This document shows, piece by piece, positions 54,284-64,000 of a stretch of 64,000 bases of DNA. The notes under the pieces are model-generated. The model was given only the letters and a program-made list of their open reading frames with translations. It did no database searches and had not been told where the DNA came from. Both the position numbers and the translations under genes were made by a program. Source of the DNA: Gautieria morchelliformis (taxonomy: Eukaryota; Basidiomycota; Agaricomycetes; Gomphales; Gomphaceae). Position 1 is the stretch's first letter. Every line of letters starts with the position of its first letter. Location: NCBI GenBank assembly GCA_015179125.1, contig WHVA01000014.1, forward strand, positions 124,001-188,000, given 5' to 3'.

Positions 54284-56457
54284 ATGTCTCTCAGTTCTTT
54301 GATATGGGGCCAATCTCAGTTCGACGATGCAATTGGTGGGTCGCCAGACATCTTGTTACAAACACATCTTCCATTGACTCACATATCTACAGACAAGGCC
54401 ACATCTGAGCTTCGTTTAGCTGAGGAAGACTTCGCTCTCAACCTAGAGATTTGTGATCAAATCCGCTCCAAGTCTGTTCCACCCAAGGATGCCGCTCGTG
54501 CTCTAAAGCGACGATTAAACCACAAGAATCCCAACGTACAGCTTCTTGCTCTAGGGGTGTGTATTACTAGTGTTTGAAACTGCAAATAGTTATTGACCAA
54601 TCTGGTCAGCTGACCGATGTGTGCGTCAAAAACGGCGGTGATCATTTCTTGTGCGAAGTGGCGTCGAAAGAGTTCATGGATAACCTCGTTTCCATCCTTA
54701 AGATGCCGGCTCTCAACCTTGACGTGAAGAACAAGACTCTGCGACTCATCCAGAACTGGTCGGTGGCATTTGAAGGCAAATACACGTTGGGTTACGTAGG
54801 CCAAGTTTATAAAGAGCTGAAGTCAGAAGGTACGTGTACACCTCACACATGTTGGCACACGCTCTCATAATGGAGCGCCCCCAGGTTTCAACTTCCCTCC
54901 GAAAGACATGATGGTAGCCAGCCCCGCCATGGTCGACACTTCCACGGCCCCAGACTGGATCGACTCGGATGTTTGTCTACGTTGTCGCACCGCCTTCACA
55001 TTCACGAATAGAAAGCACCACTGTCGTAACTGTGGGCAGGTGTTTGATCAACAATGTTCTTCAAAAACACTACCCCTTCCTCACTTTGGGATCACGCAAG
55101 AGGTGAGGGTATGTGATGGGTGTTTCGCCAAATTGAATAAACGTGATAAAGAAAGATCGTGAGTCTCGTCTATAGTGATGCTGACGGCTTCTCATCCAAG
55201 GTTATGATACCAGACAAAGCATAGACTTTTCTGCCAGCCGTCGCCTCTCGTCTTCTCGCTCGCACAGACATCGTAGTGCACGAGATCTTGCAGATGCAGA
55301 GCTGCAGCAAGCCATTCAGCTTTCTCTTGCGGAATCCAACGCTTCATCTTCCCATGAGTCCTTTAATTCCGGCCGGCCATCATATAATCATTGGCAAAGC
55401 TCTGAGCCTCCACTAGTTGATCGTGGGACACGTCCCAGTGCAAACGGTAATAAACAGGAAGATGAAGAAGACCCTGAATTGAAGGCTGCCATTGAGGCTA
55501 GTCTCCGTGAGGCCAATGCTCCAAAGCCTAGTGCGCCCGTAGTGGCATCGCATGATGAACCTGAAGGCTACGTTTATCGGGGAACTTTCACCTATGCAAA
55601 TGGCAGCGAGAAGGACATCCCACTACCAGCACAGCCGCCCTTGCCCACTTTGCCCAATCACGATCTTAACCCACGGGAGGCGGACGCGATTTTAACATTC
55701 AACCAGACAATTCAGGATGCGCATTCGCAGAGTGGTTCAGATCTGTCGCGGATATCTAACGCACATGAGATGTACGATCTTGCAAACAGCCTGCGGCCAA
55801 AACTAGCTCTAAGTCTGGATGACACGGACAGGAAAGAACGTGAGTCATTCATTTCCTTTTGATTTCTACTTCGAACGATTGACTTTGCCTTCAGATATGC
55901 TGTCAGAAATGCACGACAAGCTGTCTCAGGCTGTCAAGCTCTATGACCAACTCTTGACAGAGCAAATTTCACATCCAACGTGGCGAGCGACGTCTTCGTC
56001 ACAGCAAACACACCACCGTCTCCCATCCCGATATCATACGGTGGATAGTTCCGTCCGCCCGGAATTAGGGGAATGGTCACGGCAACATGTCGGCTCTCCT
56101 CCACCAGCAGACCAGAAATTTCAGACGGTCGGTTACCATCCATCATATGTGTCACAACCTCCGGTGCACATGTCTTCGTCACACTCACAACCTCAGCATA
56201 CCTACGTGCCTTCCCCTGGACCGTCGAATCCGCTTCCTGCGTTTCCCACGGCACCCTATGTGTCACAACCTCCGGTGCACATGTCTTTGTCACACTCACA
56301 ACAGCATACCTATGTGTCTTCCCCTGGACCGTCAAATCCGCTTCCTGCGTTTCCCACAGCACCCACGTCGAACCCACAGATGTTCACGATGTATTCTCCG
56401 CCAACAACTGGGCTAGAGCAAACTGAGAAGAAAGAAGTGGCTTTAATAGACTTGTGA
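54284..56457 (+). CDS. VPS27: Vacuolar protein sorting protein 27 (ESCRT-0; VHS-FYVE-UIM)
   Basis: Exons begin at 54284 ([17 protein letters not shown]), 54610 and 54885, with two more downstream. An N-terminal VHS domain ([58 protein letters not shown]) is followed by a FYVE zinc finger ([50 protein letters not shown]) with the R+HHCR PI3P-binding motif. Two ubiquitin-interacting motifs follow ([14 protein letters not shown] and [14 protein letters not shown]). The Hse1/clathrin-binding C-terminus is Pro/Ser-rich and holds a tandem duplication. Vps27 gathers ubiquitylated cargo on endosomes and recruits ESCRT-I. All modules are intact. Confidence 0.93.
56146..56364 (+). repeat. Tandem 37/36-codon duplication in the VPS27 tail
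   Basis: Unit 1 (56146-56256, 37 codons) and unit 2 (56257-56364, 36 codons) both begin [10 protein letters not shown] and end [11 protein letters not shown]. One codon is missing and a few bases differ. It is an in-frame duplication in a disordered Pro-rich region. Confidence 0.9.
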
Positions 56458-56947
56458 GAGTCTTAGATGTTTATGTATTGGCTGTTGAACAGTATGTTGT
56501 TACACGTGATTATTGTATCAGCTAGTCCGACATATTTTCTTAATCATGATCATACAGTACATAAACCATCAGTGCATCAATCTTTGTTGACTTTAGATAA
56601 TGTTTCGCCCTTATTTGGCACGAAAGTACTACCAACTGTCCTTGTCATGGAGCCTGATTTATTGGTATTGGGACCTTTCTCTGCTTTCCCGTGTGCCCTC
56701 AGCGGGATCCGAACTCAGCATCCACCCTTCAGGGCCTTGGACGGTGGACCTAAGTATCCTATCGTGTCACGACCACGAACATAAGACAATGTTGCCGGTA
56801 GCAGCAAGGTGTTTGAAGGACGTGGGCATGTTAGTCCAGGGGAATGTGCTGTATCAAAGGGCTCCAGCTGTTCGCGTTCAAAACAAGTAAAGACATCTAC
56901 GTCATGCTAACCAGCAGGAAGGGAGGGGGAGCATTGTTGTAGATCAT
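56458..56947. other. Intergenic region between convergent genes
   Basis: 490 bp between the stops of VPS27 and NDUFS4. Open frames at 56467-56784 and 56600-56890 (plus) match no known family and lack a recognisable promoter or splice pattern. It presumably holds the two 3' ends. Confidence 0.4.
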
Positions 56948-57731
56948 CTACTTAGTACGCGCAATACGTAGCTTATTAGGCTTGTAAACATAGTTTTCGC
57001 TAAACATAAGCGGTGGTAAGCTTCGCGAGCGTCGACGAGGAACTCATCGTAAAGTCACCTGTAGTTCTTCGGAGGAACGCGTTTGACTGTTGCCGGTTGA
57101 ACGTAGTAATCCCATCCTAATTAAACCGTCAAAGTTATTCTCAGAATGGTCACATATGCAGCCTCCACCTTGCTTTTCCGCAAATCGGATGGCATCTTCT
57201 CTTGTATTGAAGGAAATCCTGGTACCCTGCATGTAATCGGCACTAACAATGACCACGCCATTAACGTTAGCCGAGAGGTGATGGACAGAAACGTACGAGC
57301 TTCCCCATCCCATAAGCGGGTTCTGCCACATTCCAGCACCTTGTAAGGCATCCCAATCAATCCGCCATTTCTCTCCCTTCGCACCTCCACTCTGCATTGT
57401 GTTGCGTGTAGGCTGGAAGATACGTATGAGACGATGTCGGAGCTCCACTATATTATCGGGAGACTGGTATGAGCATTCAGACATCCTAAGTATGATTCAA
57501 CCCGTGGGGCATACCTGGGGCCCCACTGATAATTTCCGCGGCTACAGGAACATCCTTGCTTTCGGAGACTGGTGCAACCTCTGAGGACAAAGGTTTGCCT
57601 GCGGCATTTTCATCCGTTTCGACCGGAGAGGCTGGGGCGGCCTTGGTGGTATATGTGCCAACTAGCCGAGCGATAGTACACGGGGGAAGGATTGCGAGCG
57701 GTCTAGCCAACTGACGGAGAGTAATAGACAT
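56948..57731 (-). CDS. NDUFS4: NADH:ubiquinone oxidoreductase iron-sulfur protein 4 (complex I, 18 kDa)
   Basis: The start at 57731 (MSITLRQLARPLAILPP) gives an Arg/Ala-rich mitochondrial presequence. The next exon has LIRIFQPTRNTMQSG, EKWRIDWD, WQNPLMGWGSS and ISFNTREDAIRFAEKQ, the ETC-complex-I conserved region. Two more short exons supply GWDYYVQPATVKRVPPKNY and SENYVYKPNKLRIARTK, stop at 56948. The conserved C-terminal YKPxKLR and the Ser region phosphorylated in mammals are present. The protein stabilises the NADH-oxidising arm of complex I. Confidence 0.92.
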
Positions 57732-57917
57732 TGCGCGGTCCCGAAATGTTGGCGCGGTACGACATGATACATATCACATTGATCACATAATCGTTGTGGG
57801 TGCTTGTGGGCGACTATACCTATAGTAGGTACTGTAGCGTCATAGGGTTAGGGATGTCACCACGGACCGCTGATTGGTTCTGTCTAATAGACGCCCACGA
57901 GTGTTTGCACCTTCACC
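57732..57917. promoter_or_regulatory. Shared 186-bp divergent promoter of NDUFS4 and ISA1
   Basis: The start codons of two mitochondrial Fe-S-related genes face outwards with 186 bp between. A GATACATATCACATTGATCAC stretch lies near 57767-57786. Factor sites cannot be assigned with certainty. Co-regulation is inferred. Confidence 0.5.
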
Positions 57918-58641
57918 ATGGCCTGCCTGCTGCCTCCGCTGAGGGCTTCCACGTCGCTAGCACATATCATTCATGGATTATCGCATCGCAGTGCGTTACT
58001 AGCGCCACTCGTCTCTCTAGATATATTTCATTTCTCGACAATGACACGCGATGTGCCGCTCGCACATTCACCACCAGTTGTTATTCCCGACGCCTCCCGA
58101 AGCTCTCTGTCCTCAGGCCCTTCTTCGACCCCCGATATCCCACTATCTCATCCCAAGCCTGCACCTCCTCAGGCAACGAGACAGCGGCCTCGGCTGCGAG
58201 CTAGCAAAGCCGCTATAACATTGGTAAGTGTTACAAAAGTCAACTGGAATAATGATTTATATGGCCTTCTAAGACGCCAAGTGCAGTATCGAGATTGCGT
58301 GCATTGATCACCGGTCCCTCACCACATTTAATACGCATCGGCGTGCGCAATAAAGGATGCGCAGGCATGTCGTATCACCTCGAGTATGTCGAGGTGCCTG
58401 CCAAGTTCGACGAGATCATCGAACAGGATGGAGTTAAAGTGCTCATAGACAGCAAGGCTTTGTTTTCAATCATAGGCTCTGAGATGGATTGGCAAGAGGA
58501 CACTTTAAGGTAAGTTCCCACATGTCTGGTTGCGATGCAGTCATAACTTATCGCCGTATGTCTATTTTTAGTTCGAAATTCGCATTTAGAAACCCTAATG
58601 TCAAGGATGCATGCGGATGTGGCGAATCTTTTACCGTATAG
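57918..58641 (+). CDS. ISA1: Mitochondrial iron-sulfur cluster assembly protein ISA1
   Basis: Three exons: 57918-58223, 58274-58509 and 58572-58641. The N-terminus (MACLLPPLRASTSLAHIIHG) is a mitochondrial targeting region followed by a Ser/Pro-rich linker. The A-type carrier domain has LTPSAVSRLRALI, IRIGVRNKGCAGMSYHLEY, VLIDSKALFSIIGSEMDW and the C-terminal ACGCGESF. The three conserved Cys (KGCAG and CGCGES) that bind the cluster are present. Isa1 works with Isa2 and Iba57 to build 4Fe-4S clusters for aconitase-like and lipoate enzymes. A second in-frame ATG at 58041 would remove the presequence. Confidence 0.92.
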
Positions 58642-58907
58642 AATTAGTATTGATATTGCATCCTGCTGTTTCTCGACCGCTGTATCTGTATTCACGTCCA
58701 TGTATAAGCCAACAATAATATCCACACTCCTCACTTGTTAATATCTATTCATATGGGGGTGAATACTTCTTATCTTTCAAAATACTTGTCAGTACACAAC
58801 AGCACACCCTACAATTACCTGGAACATGACGGTGTAAAGAGAGAATTTATCCTGAGAAGTGCAAAGAGAAACGTTCATCAGTATGGACAGAGCAAAACAT
58901 CCCCAAC

Positions 58908-61698
58908 TTATGCCTCAAGGAACTCCTTCGGCATGTCCGCAAATGCTGCTTCCCCGGCGCCAAGCCACCCCAGCTGTACAATACACGCTTGTGTGTGCCG
59001 ATATAACCGCTCTAGAGCAGGATGTGGAGGCCGCCCTTGCGATTCTGAACAAATCAAAGACCTCAGTGACCAGGTAAAAGGTGACAAGTACAACCTACCG
59101 AGAATTGCGCGGTTCACTTCTTCTGCTAGCTCATCCCGAGCAGCCTGACCCGCTATTTCTTTCACCGCTTCCGGCACGTTGGGGTCATCCGCGAGGGGGT
59201 CATCATATGCCACGAGGGACAATGTCCGTTTGTAGATGTCTTGTACTTCTGAGCGCGTGTCCGATTTATAATCTGCCTGAAGCGATTGCCCATTTGCTAA
59301 TGCATGCTCTAAGGCCAGCTGAGACGGTGTCTTCGAGGGAGCGATGGACGGTTGGGGTATCTTGACGTTGAGCTTCCTCGGAGATTGTGCGATTGTAGCC
59401 GCGGAAGACCTATTGAGGATGACAGCGTTGAGGCTGTTGTCCTCATCAACATCCATCGAGTCCCCATCTGCCATAGCCGTTCCATTGCTAACCACACCGT
59501 TACTTCTCGCCTGTTCCTCTTTCACTTTCCGCCAAGCCGCAGCAGCCTCAAGAACGAGCTCCACAAATTTGCGACAACGAAGTTTGAATAGGATGATGCC
59601 TCCTTCACGTTCCAGGACACTAGGGTAGTTGTTTCTTGTCTCCTCAAATGCGGTGTCGATGTCACCGTCGATAATGGAGTGTACAATCTTCTGTCGCCTG
59701 AGAGTATCGCTTTGCATGATCGTTGTACCGGCACCTAAGCCCGATTCAATCCTCGCTGCCTGCGTACTGGACGATGCAACGAGGACAGTGGGCGAAGCGG
59801 CAGTGGCTGCGTTGTCTCCGTCTGTTTCCATTGCCGTTGAATGGTCTTCAACCGGAGGCTCTAAAATGCCACAGCGACGGTCGCACTGCGTCTTGAAAGC
59901 ACGGGCAGTTTTCGCATACCCATGGTGCGCAAGATATGCCAGCACGAGTTCATTGACTGGCTTGGAGAGTTCCGATGACTCTTCAACACGAGATGTCGCT
60001 GCCGCTGTCGATACGGCCTGACTTGCGTCCTCACTTGGGACAGTGAAGGTCCCAGCGTCACCACGGACGGTCCACGTCACACGGGTGGATTGAATTTCGG
60101 CCCAGGTCCGGTTTCGCACTTGTCCCACATGAGAATCAATGTCAAACATGAACGGCTCATGGCCAAAGTTAGCTCTGATAGCTTCCCCGGGTGTTCGCAA
60201 GCCCACGGTAGGATATAAGTCTCCTACGGAGGCCAGATTCTCAAATACAGGTTCTAGGTATCCCGGTCAGTTATCGTATCGCTATGTATTAGTACTGAAT
60301 CACCTAATTTCAAGCCATTTTTGGTGAAGAAGGCCTGACCAGAGCTATAGTCTATGCCACAACCAATGACGTCGGAAGCTGTTGAATATAGTTCTGAGTA
60401 TACAAAACGTGACGAGCGCATTATACTCACTCGTGAACTTTGGTCCATATGGTGAACCATCACGCTCTGAAGCAAATGATTTACCATCATCGCCGTGGTA
60501 CCCCCAAGATTGACCTTCCCAGCCAGGTAGCCGTGAGAGTCGGACGGTGTCCGTTCCAAATCTAAAGTCAATCTCAGGAAGTGATACGTACAAAAGATTG
60601 ATGGTCTGCTCACCCAATGCTAATATGCCTGCGGGAAGTGAGTGAGCAACATGGAGGCGAGGCATGGGATTTACTCACCCCTTCTGGCCCTTGTCAACAA
60701 TCTCTATCTCGTAATAATATATCCCACATGCAGCTGGGATAGGATGGTCTGTTCTAGCTGCTGCTGCATCCTTGTCACCGCCGGAATTTGGACCTAAGGT
60801 AACAATAAATTTAAACATCAGATGATGTGGAGAGAATATGTCACCGACCATGAAAGGTCAAATCTCGACCATCGACGGAGACAGAGAGGTTCGGACACCG
60901 GTCACGATCGCTCCATCTAGTGGGCAGGTGCATGAATGTATCCCCAGCCTTCTGCGACGCCAGACGCGGGGGAGGGGCACTCCGACCTCTATCTCCAGCA
61001 CTGGCATTGCTCTCTTCATCACTGTCCATATCATGCGATGGGGAGGACATGCCGCATGATCGACGGGAACTAGTGGCAGCGGCTCCTGCATGCATGGAGT
61101 CGAAACGATACAAATCTGGAGGAACTCCCGAGCCCGACTCGCTCTGAAGGCAGTATCGCAGAGCAGAGTTGTCAAGGTAGGATGGTCGTGGAAAGGATAC
61201 CACTGTAGAGGGTGGAGGGACAATGGTGTTTGTAGGGGAGGGTGTGGAGGCCGTCCTGTGCATAGTTGTGAGGGATGCTGCTGCGGAGCTGCTGGGACGG
61301 CGGTTTCGAGATGGGGATACAGGGGGTCGACCACTCGGGACGCTAGGAGCATGGCTAGAAGACCCAGGTGTTTCTCGCCCGGGAATGTTACCCCGCACAA
61401 CGCGGGGTACAAAGCTATTCGAGGCACTGCGTCGTGGAGAAGGGGACGCTGGCATGATAAGGGTGCTCCTTGAGCTTGTAAAGCCATTACCTGCCGTTCC
61501 CTCGCTGTGCGTAGCAGAGACAGACGATTGTCCAACTTGGGAATTGCGACGACCAGTAGGCAGACTAGGAGCGCCGCTAAGGCGCTGCGCTCGTGGGCTG
61601 GGAGAGTGAATGTTGGGACTCAGGATGTCCTGGATTCTGGGCTGTGATGGGGAGCTTGCGTGAAGCCCAGCGGGCGACCTTGAGCTACGACCTGCCAT
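58908..61698 (-). CDS. RanBPM/GID1-type protein (SPRY-LisH-CTLH-CRA)
   Basis: The first ATG in frame is at 61698 ([16 protein letters not shown]). A long Ser/Pro-rich N-terminus contains [13 protein letters not shown] and [12 protein letters not shown]-like [19 protein letters not shown]. The SPRY domain follows over several exons ([75 protein letters not shown]). Then come LisH ([20 protein letters not shown]), CTLH ([35 protein letters not shown]) and CRA ([31 protein letters not shown]). This is the scaffold arrangement of RanBP9/10 and yeast Gid1/Vid30, core of the GID/CTLH ubiquitin ligase that degrades gluconeogenic enzymes. Confidence 0.9.
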
Positions 61699-62107
61699 GG
61701 ATGCGGAGACGAACACGAGTTCCCCGAGCGGGACTATAATTCGAGATGCAGTTGTGGCTAGGAAAGCTTATTGTACTTACTGCCACAGACGAAGGAATTG
61801 TGCTACGAGAATCTAGCGTAATAACTGAGAACCACTCGAGCACGTCGTTTACGCGGTCTGGCTATCCGTAGCAGGCGCTGGAGCTGGACTTCACTGGTCA
61901 CACTTCATTTCCGCACAAGTACACCGTTTCTTGGCTCGAGCAAATCATATTTGTTTTGAGTCGGTTGAGGGAACGTGTAAACAAACATTGAAAACAGGAA
62001 ACGAAATGACCTGGGCCTGCCTCCAGCCTTATGCGTACATAAACAAAACAAGAAGATCGTGCAGGAAACTGAGGACAAGCGTGCAAGAAGACGAAACATG
62101 GGCTAGA
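61699..62107. other. Intergenic region
   Basis: About 410 bp between the RanBPM start and the 3' end of the secreted-protein gene, both on minus. It presumably contains the RanBPM promoter and 5' leader. No gene recognised. Confidence 0.4.
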
Positions 62108-63775
62108 CTACACGGAGAAGCGATTACAGGCGGCGTTCAATTCTGGCGCGCGATCATGAAAGACCGACGACCCTATGTGGAGCACATTAGAAACTGGTGT
62201 TTCGACCGAAACTTCACTACGCACCTTCTTACCACCTTTGCCTCCTGTGGCGGCACCCTTACCAGCTGTAATATTACAAGTTAAACATCCATCACCATTC
62301 ATCAGCGGGGAAATCCATACCGTTCCCAGCACCAGCGGCAGTCCCAGTGGCTGCAGCACCAGCAGCCCCGTTGTTGGCGGCGGCGCTGGCGGTGCTGGCA
62401 GCAGCGCCGGCAGCGGCGGTGTCGGTCGCGCTGTTTGCAGCGCCTGCGGCGGCGGTGTCGGTCGCATTGTTTGCAGCGGCACCACCAGCAGCAGCAGCAT
62501 TACCACCCGCAGCAGTGGCCGCGGCTTGAGCAGCAGCGCTACCGACAGTGAACTATCGATGGGAACATCAGATTCTCCCAAATGTTCGGAACGGTAAATG
62601 ACGGGCTCACGTAGACTGCATCGTCGAATGAACCGTGCTGAGCGACGGGGCCAAGAACAGGTTGATGGTTAGAAGCCGTGTTGATCGAGGCGATACGGTA
62701 AGTGCCAGCGGGAAGACCCTTTGCCACGGTGGCGCTGAGAACACCGCCCTGAGCCGCCGCATTCAAGCCCCTGGACCATACAAAGGTCGTTAGTTCAGAA
62801 ATAACTGAATTATAGCACTGGACGCACTGGAACAAGGCAAAGACGGTGGGGTCCAAAGGTGCGGTGGATGCTATGTCAGGAAGACTTTGAACCACGAAGT
62901 GAGAGTGTCCAACGATCTGGCCCTGGCCGTTCAAGGCTTGAGGAGCAGCAAAGTAATTTGTGTCGGGGTTGACAAATGAACCGGTCTCCATCCCTTGGAT
63001 TGCCATCTTAATATCAAACGATGTGTTCTCCGCAATGTTGGCCATGTTCGTCGGGAACTGGAACTTGCAACTAGGCTGGTTAGTCTTTGCGGGGATGTCA
63101 CCCATAGGTACGGGGTTGCATGAGCCACCCTGGACCTGCAAACCGTTGGTGATGGTCTTGCCTATACAGGAGTTGATGAAGTTGTTCGTGGACGTTGCCG
63201 AAGCAACCTGACCAGCCGTGCTCCCGGATGCAGCTTGACCGTCCTGAGCAAGATTAGCACCGATGACCGAGGGGTCCAAAGTCAAGGACGTCTGGGGGTT
63301 ACCTCCCTGCAAGAGGGAAAATTGACAAGTTAACAAAAGCCCCATAGTAATAAATGGAATACCAACGCACTGCAGCGGCAGCACCAGCAGCAGAGGCATT
63401 AGCGGCGGCAGCACCAGCGGCAGCATCAGTAGCAGTGGCGGCGGCGGCAGCAGCAGTGCCATTTGCAGCAGCAGCACCTGCCGCCGTTCCACTGGCAGCG
63501 GCAGATGCAGAAGCACCACCGTTGTTGCCGCCCCGACCTCCTTCAGGGTTGACAGGATCAGATCGACGAAAGATCGAGCTCGATCGACGACTTACCACCA
63601 CCATTCTATACAACGAAAACCTTGGGTTAGTCGAGATACTTAACCAAGTGAACGGAAAACTCACGCCTCCCCTGGAAGCCCGAGCCGCCAAAGATACGCC
63701 CGGGGCTGCTGAGACCTGCAGCACCGAGAACGGGAGGACGACGAGAAGAGTCGAAAGAGCACCAGTGAACTTCAT
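62108..63775 (-). CDS. Ala-rich secreted protein, family of unknown function
   Basis: The start at 63775 opens a signal peptide (MKFTGALSTLLVVLPFSVL ending in SAAPG). After short introns a low-complexity Ala/Gly-rich stretch leads into the conserved domain: NPQTSLTLDPSVIGANLAQD, NNFINSCIGKTITNG, SCNPVPMGDIPAKTNQPS, NTSFDIKMAIQGMETGSFVN, GQGQIVGHSHFVVQSL, GLNAAAQGGVLSATVAKGLP and NHQPVLGPVAQHGSFDD. A second Ala/Gly/Asn-rich segment (about 62545-62345) follows, then AGKGAATGGKGGKK. The domain is widespread in basidiomycetes as predicted secreted proteins, with two conserved His patches (GHSH, NHQP, AQHG). The C-terminus after 62215 is uncertain because a further intron is possible. No enzyme function is known to me. 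Confidence 0.75.
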
Positions 63776-64000
63776 GTCTTGAAAAGTATGCAGAAGGCTT
63801 TAAGAAGAACGAATGAATAGGGTCAATGGGGGCCGTTTCCTGTGTTAAGATGCTAGGGTGCGATGAGCATGGGGAAGTAAGCTACAGTGAAAGAGACTAC
63901 CTGCTCGAGCAAGAAAAGGTAGGGACAAAGCAGCGCGGCTGCGTCAAAGAATGTAGCAAGAGAAAAAGGGGGGAAGATGGTAACACAGGCGTTAGGTGAA
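63776..64000. other. Upstream region of the secreted-protein gene
   Basis: Only 225 bp remain before the window edge; no feature recognised beyond its likely promoter role. Confidence 0.3.

Noticed and set aside
63354-63782. Plus-strand ORF rich in Ala
   Set aside because: It is the antisense shadow of the Ala-rich secreted protein; GCN-repeat DNA leaves all frames open.

Overview
The window is nuclear DNA of a filamentous basidiomycete, most likely an Agaricomycete. Genes are densely packed on both strands and carry many short (about 41-60 bp) GT-AG introns. The products are typical eukaryotic housekeeping proteins, with several Agaricomycete-type families (a caspase-domain protein, an Ala-rich secreted protein, chromodomain Gypsy and Copia elements). 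No rRNA, tRNA, CRISPR or bacterial signal was seen. The species cannot be named from sequence alone. Exon joins were worked out by eye from frame, splice sites and family motifs.

Layout. 1-8.7 kb: a proline-rich zinc-finger protein of unknown function, a degenerate LINE RNase H fragment, a caspase-domain (C14) protein whose reading frame runs into that LINE fragment, and a Cdc14-type septation (SIN) protein. 10.5-29.4 kb is a conserved gene block: fumarylacetoacetate-hydrolase-family protein, succinate-semialdehyde dehydrogenase, an RWD/IMPACT (YIH1) protein head-to-head with ATG29, DDI1, an RRM protein, SPT3, PAPS reductase, eIF3m, a sedolisin (S53) protease and a Tls1/HCA59-family splicing-related protein. 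29.6-51.9 kb is a nest of mobile elements. 54.3-63.8 kb returns to genes: VPS27 (ESCRT-0), NDUFS4 head-to-head with ISA1, a RanBPM/GID1-type SPRY-LisH-CTLH protein and an Ala-rich secreted protein.

The mobile-element nest can be read in layers. A 1.34-kb hAT-like element has an 8-bp target duplication and sits exactly at the edge of a second element, which has about 210-bp inverted repeats. That second element encodes an integrase-core protein and, convergently, a protein with the hallmarks of an alpha-kinase (MHCK/EF2K) domain; this is the most novel item in the window. Next to it is an 884-bp TA-flanked inverted-repeat element. A 5'-truncated Copia element follows. It is split by a Helitron tail and a Gypsy chromovirus. 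The Gypsy element is itself interrupted by a solo LTR (TSD CTGGC) and by a complete Copia element on the minus strand (TSD CGTTT).

A caution for anyone using the coordinates: the two LTRs of the minus-strand Copia differ by seven single-base gaps and no substitutions. At least part of this assembly is therefore probably unpolished, and some frameshifts in the retroelements may be artefacts.
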